Source: Paracoccus aminovorans
Lineage (GTDB): Bacteria; Pseudomonadota; Alphaproteobacteria; Rhodobacterales; Rhodobacteraceae
Length of the DNA stretch: 64,000 nucleotides
Direction: 5' to 3'
NCBI RefSeq assembly: GCF_900005615.1
Contig: NZ_LN832559.1
Location: forward strand, 402,837-466,836
Both the position numbers and the translations under genes were made by a program. Positions 59,325-64,000 of this stretch are shown here, piece after piece. Under the pieces are notes generated by a model. The model made no database searches. It saw only the letters and a list, made by a program, of their open reading frames with translations, and was not told the origin of the DNA. How positions within the stretch are numbered: the stretch's first letter is position 1; each line of letters opens with the position of its first letter.

Positions 59325-61523
59325 ATGCCGCCGCCCTTCTATCCCCATGGCGCGCGCATCGCCGTGCTGACGCAGGAAGTCGTCGGCGTGCTGGATTATC
59401 TCGCGCCCGAGGGCGGGGTGCGGCTGGGCCAGCTGGTGGTGGTGCCGCTGGGACCGCGCCGGGTGATGGGGGCGGTCTGGGGGCCGGGCATGGGCGATTT
59501 CGACATGGCCAAGCTGCGGCCCGTCGCTCGGCTGGTCGATGCGCCGCCGCTGTCGGGGGGCATGATCGAATTCCTGACCCGGATGGGCGAATACACGCTG
59601 ACGCCCTTGCCTGCGATGCTGCGTATGGCGACGCGGGCGCCGGACCTGGACCAGCCGCCCTCGGCCCGGCGCATCATCCATCGTGCGGGGCCGCCGCCCG
59701 AGCGCATGACCGACGCCCGCGCCGCCGTCCTGCGGGTGATCGAGGATCACGGCGGTGCCGGCTTCGCCCCCGGCGAGCTGGCGCAGCTGGCCGGTGTCAG
59801 CCCGGGCGTGGTGCAGGGGCTGGTCAAGTCCGGCACGCTGGCCGAGGTGCTGGCGCCGCGAGACGTGCCCTATCCGCGGCTCGATCCCGGCCTGCCCGGC
59901 AAGCCGCTGGCCCAGGACCAGGCCGAGGCCGCCGATGCCCTGCGGGCCGAGGTCGCCCGCCGCGCCTATGGCACCACGCTGCTGCGCGGCGTCACCGGCT
60001 CGGGCAAGACCGAGGTTTACCTGGAGGCCGTGGCCGAATGCCTGCGCCAGGGCCGGCAGGCGCTGGTGCTGCTGCCCGAGATCGCGCTCTCGGCCGAGTT
60101 CCTCGACCGGGTCGAGGCCCGTTTCGGCGCCCGGCCCGGCGAATGGCATTCCGGCATCACCCGCAGCGAGCGCCGCCGGCTGTGGACCATGGCGGCGACG
60201 CATAACGTCGGCCTGGTGGTCGGCGCCCGCTCGGCCCTGTTCCTGCCCTTTGCCGACCTGGGCCTGATCGTCGTCGATGAGGAGCACGATTCCAGCTACA
60301 AGCAGGAGGACGTGGTCTATTACAGCGCCCGCGACATGGCGGTGCTGCGCGCCAGCATCGAACAGGCGCAGGTGGTGCTGGCCTCGGCCACGCCCTCGGT
60401 CGAAAGCTGGGTCAACGCCGCCGCCGGGAAATACCGCCGGCTGGACCTGCGGTCGCGCTATGGCACCGCCGAACTGCCGGAAATGGGCACCGTCGACCTG
60501 CGGCAGCAAGAGATGGAGAGGGGCCGCTGGATCAGCCCGCGCCTTGCGACCGAGATCGCCGCCCGCAAGCAGCGCGGCGAGCAGTCGCTCTTGTTCCTGA
60601 ACCGGCGCGGCTATGCGCCGATCACCGCCTGCCGCGCCTGCGGCCAGCAGATCGGTTGCGACCATTGCGATGCCCGCATGGTCGAGCACCGCTTCCAGAA
60701 CCGCCTGGTCTGCCATCAATGCGGCGAGACCAAGCCGATCCCGACCGCCTGTCCTGCCTGCGGCGTCGAGGGCAAGATGACCGCCATCGGCCCCGGCGTC
60801 GAGCGTCTGGCCGAGGAGGTCGCCGAACGGTTCCCCGAGGCCCGCGTCTCGGTGCTGTCCTCGGACCTGTTCCACTCGGCCCGGGCGCTGAAGGAGGCCA
60901 TCGCCGAGATCGGGGCCGGCGAAACCGACATCATCATCGGCACCCAGCTGGTCGCCAAGGGCCACAACTTCCCGCGCCTGACGCTGGTCGGCGTGATCGA
61001 CGCCGACCTCGGCCTGCAAGGCGCCGACCTGCGCGCGGCCGAGCGCAGCTTCCAGCTGATGCGCCAGGTCGCCGGCCGGGCCGGGCGTGAGGGCGGCGAG
61101 GCGCGGGGGCTGGCGCTGCTGCAAACCTATCAGCCCGAACATCCGGTGATCCGGGCGATTCTCTCGGGCCGGGACGAGGATTTCTGGGACGCCGAGGCGG
61201 CGCAGCGCCAAGCGGCCGGCATGCCGCCCTTCGGCCGGCTGGCGGGAATCATCCTGTCGCATCCCGACATGCCGGTGGTCGAGGATTACGCCCATGCGCT
61301 TGCCCGCCGGGCCGAGCCGCTGCGCGCCGTGGGGGCCGAGCTTTTCGGCCCCGCGCCGGCGCCCATCACCCGCATCCGCGGCCGCTGCCGGGTCAGGATG
61401 CTGATCCGCGCCCCGCGCCAGGCGCCGGTGCAGGCGGCGATCGCGGCATGGCTGGCGCAGGCGCCGAAGCCGCCGACGAACCTGCGGCTGGCGGTGGACA
61501 TCGACCCGCAGAGCTTTTTCTAG
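59325..61523 (+). CDS. priA: Primosomal protein N' (replication restart helicase)
   Basis: Predicted 732-residue SF2 helicase that reloads the replisome at stalled forks. [15 protein letters not shown] (Walker A, about residue 225), [14 protein letters not shown] (DEEH box), eight Zn Cys in [13 protein letters not shown] and [13 protein letters not shown], and [19 protein letters not shown] then [19 protein letters not shown] complete the helicase. ATG 59325 chosen because family members start near [11 protein letters not shown]; upstream codons overlap the small hydrophobic gene. The stop shares CTAG with the convergent neighbour. Confidence 0.97.
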   Translation: MPPPFYPHGARIAVLTQEVVGVLDYLAPEGGVRLGQLVVVPLGPRRVMGAVWGPGMGDFDMAKLRPVARLVDAPPLSGGMIEFLTRMGEYTLTPLPAMLRMATRAPDLDQPPSARRIIHRAGPPPERMTDARAAVLRVIEDHGGAGFAPGELAQLAGVSPGVVQGLVKSGTLAEVLAPRDVPYPRLDPGLPGKPLAQDQAEAADALRAEVARRAYGTTLLRGVTGSGKTEVYLEAVAECLRQGRQALVLLPEIALSAEFLDRVEARFGARPGEWHSGITRSERRRLWTMAATHNVGLVVGARSALFLPFADLGLIVVDEEHDSSYKQEDVVYYSARDMAVLRASIEQAQVVLASATPSVESWVNAAAGKYRRLDLRSRYGTAELPEMGTVDLRQQEMERGRWISPRLATEIAARKQRGEQSLLFLNRRGYAPITACRACGQQIGCDHCDARMVEHRFQNRLVCHQCGETKPIPTACPACGVEGKMTAIGPGVERLAEEVAERFPEARVSVLSSDLFHSARALKEAIAEIGAGETDIIIGTQLVAKGHNFPRLTLVGVIDADLGLQGADLRAAERSFQLMRQVAGRAGREGGEARGLALLQTYQPEHPVIRAILSGRDEDFWDAEAAQRQAAGMPPFGRLAGIILSHPDMPVVEDYAHALARRAEPLRAVGAELFGPAPAPITRIRGRCRVRMLIRAPRQAPVQAAIAAWLAQAPKPPTNLRLAVDIDPQSFF

Positions 61524-62554
61524 CGCCGCCGCTCGATCAGCTTCGAGGCCAGCGGCGCCAGCGTGATGACGATCACCATGCGCAGCAGGTGGTGGCTGAC
61601 GACATAGGCCAGGTCGGCGCCGGCGATGATGGCGATCACCACCATCTCGGCCTGCCCGCCGGGCAGATAGGCCAGGAAGGCGTCCAGCGTCGGCGCGAGG
61701 CCCAGATGGGTGATCAACTCGATGAAGACCAGGCTGATCAGCGCCAGAAACAGCGCATAGACCAGCCCGGCGGTCACGTCGATGCGCAGCTCGCGTCCGG
61801 TGATGCCGACATATTTCACCCCGACCGCGACGCCGATGAAGAATTGCGCCGCCTGGATGATCTCGGCCGGCGGGCGGTGTTCGATCACGCCCGACAAGGA
61901 CAACGCCGCCGTCAGGATCATCGGTCCCAGGATCGAGGCGCCGAACAGGCCCAGCCGCTCGGCCCCCTTCCAGCCGATCAGCCCGGCGGCGACCATGATG
62001 GCGATCTCATAGGGATCGGTGGCGCGGATCGAGACGCCGGGCGGCTGCGACAGGTCGACGCCCCAGAAGCTTTGCATGATCAGCGGCGCCACGGTGACGA
62101 TGACCAGCACCCGCGTCGCGTGGATCAGCGACAGGGCGCGGACGTCGCCGCCGGCCTCTTCGCCGAAGACCAGCATGTCCTGCAAGCCGCCCGGCATGGC
62201 GGCATACCAGGCGGTCGGGTGGTCGAAGCCGAAGCCGCGCCGGAACAGCGGATAGCCGACCAGCGCGATCACCAGGATGAAGGCGGGGACGAAGGCCAGC
62301 GAGGCGGCGATCTCGGGGATCTTGCCCAGCACCTCGGGCGTGATCGAGGCCCCGACCGCGACGCCCAGGAAGGTGCGCATGAAGGTGCCCAGCCCGCCCG
62401 CGCCCATCAGCGGCGCCCCCGCCAGCGCCGCGATCAGGCAGGCGAGCATCGGGCCCAAGAGCAGCGGCAGCGGCAGGTGCAGCGCCAGGAACAGCGCGCC
62501 GCCGGCGGCGGCCAGGGCAAAGGTCAGGGTCCGGCGGGCCGCCGCCCCGCGCAT
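61520..62554 (-). CDS. AbrB family membrane protein (putative ammonia monooxygenase-type)
   Basis: Predicted 344-residue inner-membrane protein with about ten helices in two AbrB-dup halves: [41 protein letters not shown] and [26 protein letters not shown] (first half), [22 protein letters not shown] (second). Sometimes mis-called ammonia monooxygenase; function unproven. ATG 62554 lies in the stop codon of the upstream gene (TGATG). Its stop shares CTAG with priA. Confidence 0.88.
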   Translation of the reverse strand: MRGAAARRTLTFALAAAGGALFLALHLPLPLLLGPMLACLIAALAGAPLMGAGGLGTFMRTFLGVAVGASITPEVLGKIPEIAASLAFVPAFILVIALVGYPLFRRGFGFDHPTAWYAAMPGGLQDMLVFGEEAGGDVRALSLIHATRVLVIVTVAPLIMQSFWGVDLSQPPGVSIRATDPYEIAIMVAAGLIGWKGAERLGLFGASILGPMILTAALSLSGVIEHRPPAEIIQAAQFFIGVAVGVKYVGITGRELRIDVTAGLVYALFLALISLVFIELITHLGLAPTLDAFLAYLPGGQAEMVVIAIIAGADLAYVVSHHLLRMVIVITLAPLASKLIERRR

Positions 62555-63294
62555 CACAGCCCGCACCGGCCCAGCAAGCCGTCCAGCACGCCCGCCAGCC
62601 GCTCGGCCCACAGCGCCTGGCCCTCGGCGTCGGCGATCAGGTCGTTCCTGACCTCGATCAGCACGTTCGGCCGGCCATGGGCCAGCGCGTGGCGGTCGAT
62701 GGAATCGCCGTCCAGATGGCCGGCATAGGGTTCGTTGTCGCCGGTGATCCAGCCCTGCGCCCGGCATTCCCGGATCAGCGGCGGTCCCAGCCTTTCGTCG
62801 TGATGCGAATAGAGCACGCCCACCGCCCAGGGCCGGCGCGGCCGGCCGCGCAGCTGGCGGGTAAAGCTGTGGATGGCGCAGATCGCCCGGTCCGGCCGGG
62901 CCGCGGCCAGCGCCGCGTAGGCGGCGTGATAGGGGCGATAGAGCCGGTCCAGCCGCCGCTCGCGCTCGGCCGGGCCGGCATGGCGGTTGGCGGGAATCAC
63001 CGTGCCGTCGTAGAGCCGCATCAGCAGCGTCGGGTCGTCCTCGCCCCGGTTCGGGTCGATCACGAGGCGCGAGAAATCCGACAGGATCGCCGGAGCGCCC
63101 AGCCGCTCGGCCAGCCGCACCGCCAGCCCGGCGGCGCCCACGTCATAGGCGATGTGGCGGGCCATGTCCGCGGGCGCGATGCCCAGGGATCCGCCGCCGA
63201 CCCAGTCCGGCACCCGGTTGGTGGCATGGTCGCAGGTGATCAGCCAGCGCGAGTCGCGCGCGGGTCCGATGGTGGTGAAAGCCTCTGCCGTCAT
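62554..63294 (-). CDS. N-formylglutamate amidohydrolase
   Basis: Predicted 246-residue zinc hydrolase. LITCDHATNRVPDWVGGG, HIAYDVGAAGLAVRLAERL, SDFSRLVIDPNRGEDDPTLL and AIHSFTRQLRGRPRRPWAVG, then HALAHGRPNVLIEVRNDLI are the FGase family blocks. It releases formate from N-formyl-Glu in histidine breakdown or acts on related formyl amino acids. aaaggaacc before ATG 63294. Coupled to the AbrB-family gene. Divergent from pyk. Confidence 0.94.
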   Translation of the reverse strand: MTAEAFTTIGPARDSRWLITCDHATNRVPDWVGGGSLGIAPADMARHIAYDVGAAGLAVRLAERLGAPAILSDFSRLVIDPNRGEDDPTLLMRLYDGTVIPANRHAGPAERERRLDRLYRPYHAAYAALAAARPDRAICAIHSFTRQLRGRPRRPWAVGVLYSHHDERLGPPLIRECRAQGWITGDNEPYAGHLDGDSIDRHALAHGRPNVLIEVRNDLIADAEGQALWAERLAGVLDGLLGRCGL

Positions 63295-63350
63295 GGTTCC
63301 TTTGCCTCGCATCGGGCAATGTTTAGTGCAAGCCTTGCGCAAGGCGCCAG

Positions 63351-63379
63351 TTGCCGCGTGAGGGTGAATGGGTCTATAG
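63351..63379 (+). promoter_or_regulatory. Putative promoter of pyk
   Basis: TTGCCG (63351-63356), 17 bp, CTATAG (63374-63379), about 36 bp before the pyk ATG. Good spacing for a sigma-70-type promoter. Confidence 0.5.
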
Positions 63380-63415
63380 AGCAGCCGATAGCGCAAACAC
63401 AGGCGGGAGAGACGG

Positions 63416-64000
63416 ATGAGACGGCATCGCAAGGTCAAGATCGTGGCAACCCTGGGGCCGGCATCCAGCGATTTCGCCACCATCCGGGCATTGTTCGAGG
63501 CTGGCGCCGACGTATTCCGCCTGAACATGAGCCACGGCACCCATGAGGAACAGCGCGCCCGCTACGAGATCATCCGCAAGGTCGAGGCCGAATCGGGCCG
63601 TCCCATCGCGGTGCTCGCCGACCTTCAGGGTCCGAAGCTGCGCGTCGGCACCTTCGCCGATGGTCCGCACGATCTGGTCGAGGGGCAGGGGTTCCGCTTC
63701 GATCTCGACGCGACGCCGGGCGACGCGACCCGGGTGCAGCTGCCGCACCCCGAGATCTTCGCCGCGCTGGAACCCGGCGCCGAGCTGCTGGTCAACGACG
63801 GCAAGATCCGGCTGCGGGTGCAGGCCTGCGGCTCCGATTTCGCCGATTGCACGGTGACGGCGGGCGGGCCGATCTCGAACCGCAAGGGCGTGAACGTGCC
63901 CGACGTGGTGCTGCCGCTGGCGGCGCTGTCGGACAAGGACCGCGACGACCTGGAATTCGCCTGCGGGCTGGGGGTGGACTGGCTGGCCCTGTCCTTTGTC
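63416..64000 (+). CDS. pyk: Pyruvate kinase (5' part, runs off right edge)
   Basis: The first 195 residues are present, MRRHRKVKIVATLGPASSD at the start. FRLNMSHGTHEEQ (substrate/K+ site), AVLADLQGPKLRVG and the B domain (about residues 70-165, NDGKIRLRV) follow; ISNRKGVNVPDVVLPL and DWLALSFV reach the edge. Makes ATP and pyruvate from phosphoenolpyruvate. cgggagagacgg before ATG 63416. Confidence 0.96.
   Translation, partial: MRRHRKVKIVATLGPASSDFATIRALFEAGADVFRLNMSHGTHEEQRARYEIIRKVEAESGRPIAVLADLQGPKLRVGTFADGPHDLVEGQGFRFDLDATPGDATRVQLPHPEIFAALEPGAELLVNDGKIRLRVQACGSDFADCTVTAGGPISNRKGVNVPDVVLPLAALSDKDRDDLEFACGLGVDWLALSFV

Noticed and set aside
61520..62554. Ammonia monooxygenase
   Set aside because: The AbrB-family membrane protein is often given this name, but it has no AmoA/B/C features.

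Overview
Overall. This is a 64 kb stretch of GC-rich bacterial chromosome. Gene content and protein style point to an alphaproteobacterium of the Rhodobacteraceae/Paracoccaceae, most likely Paracoccus or a close relative. Signs of this are the aerobic cob pathway with a CobW/DUF1636 leader, etfB-etfA beside 3-hydroxybutyryl-CoA dehydrogenase and a PduO-type adenosyltransferase, pyrB paired with a metal-site-degenerate dihydroorotase and plsY, an EntF-like siderophore NRPS, and many 4-bp ATGA/GTGA gene overlaps. The species call is inference. I saw no rRNA, tRNA, CRISPR array, prophage or complete insertion sequence. Genes are dense, and most long open frames on the other strand are high-GC shadows.

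Layout. 0-3.6 kb: 5' part of an EntF-like NRPS running off the left edge, divergent from a cytochrome b561, then a MITE-like inverted-repeat element. 3.7-6.6 kb: DUF2794 protein, AEC transporter, TusA-like protein, DUF2478 protein and SUMT (cobA). 6.7-10.5 kb: pyrB, a DUF4268 nuclease-like gene, a catalytically degenerate dihydroorotase and plsY, nearly all coupled. 10.6-17.4 kb: hbd, etfA, etfB, PduO adenosyltransferase, a small twin-TM protein, an SDR, and parC. 17.4-18.7 kb: a small secreted protein and a cytochrome b / cytochrome c' pair. 19.0-32.9 kb: the cobalamin cluster. A cobalamin riboswitch at about 32.04-32.21 kb leads a minus-strand run DUF1636-cobW-cobN-cobG/H-cobI-cobJ-cobL-cobE-cobM-cobB-cobF, with cobK embedded on the opposite strand and cobO divergent. 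bluB (DMB synthase) follows at 34.5 kb. 35.2-38.9 kb: EEP-family protein, leuD, a membrane protein on the other strand, leuC. 39.2-50.3 kb: rsfS-rlmH, LOG-family protein, dapD, a GlsB-like protein, a YbaK-like protein, an MltB-type lytic transglycosylase, and the coupled operon gpmI-envC-ctpA-rppH. 50.5-64 kb: transglutaminase-like protein, rlmN, IalB-like protein, asparaginase II, an RTX protein, a TauE/SafE transporter, transaldolase-DUF484-xerC, priA, an AbrB-family membrane protein, an N-formylglutamate amidohydrolase, and pyk running off the right edge.

How it fits together. Cobalamin is the main theme: SUMT at 6 kb, a PduO-type adenosyltransferase at 14 kb, the oxygen-dependent corrin ring pathway at 19-33 kb, and lower-ligand synthesis (bluB) at 35 kb. 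The late nucleotide-loop genes (cobQ, cobD, cobP, cobS, cobT, cobU, cobV) are not in the window. Other blocks are housekeeping: pyrimidine, leucine and lysine synthesis, ribosome modification, cell-wall remodelling and division.

Most notable observations: (1) cobG and cobH are one uninterrupted frame, and a genome-dispersed intergenic repeat lies inside the cobG part; (2) cobK shares its CATG start site with the divergent cobL and overlaps cobJ at its 3' end, so it lies antisense inside the cob run; (3) the pyr operon has a nuclease-like gene between pyrB and a dihydroorotase that has lost its metal ligands; (4) an RTX protein built from three 36-residue superunits with a cysteine at exactly the same place in each; (5) a short dispersed repeat family (about 22 bp, seven copies). 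Coordinates of CDS include the stop codon.
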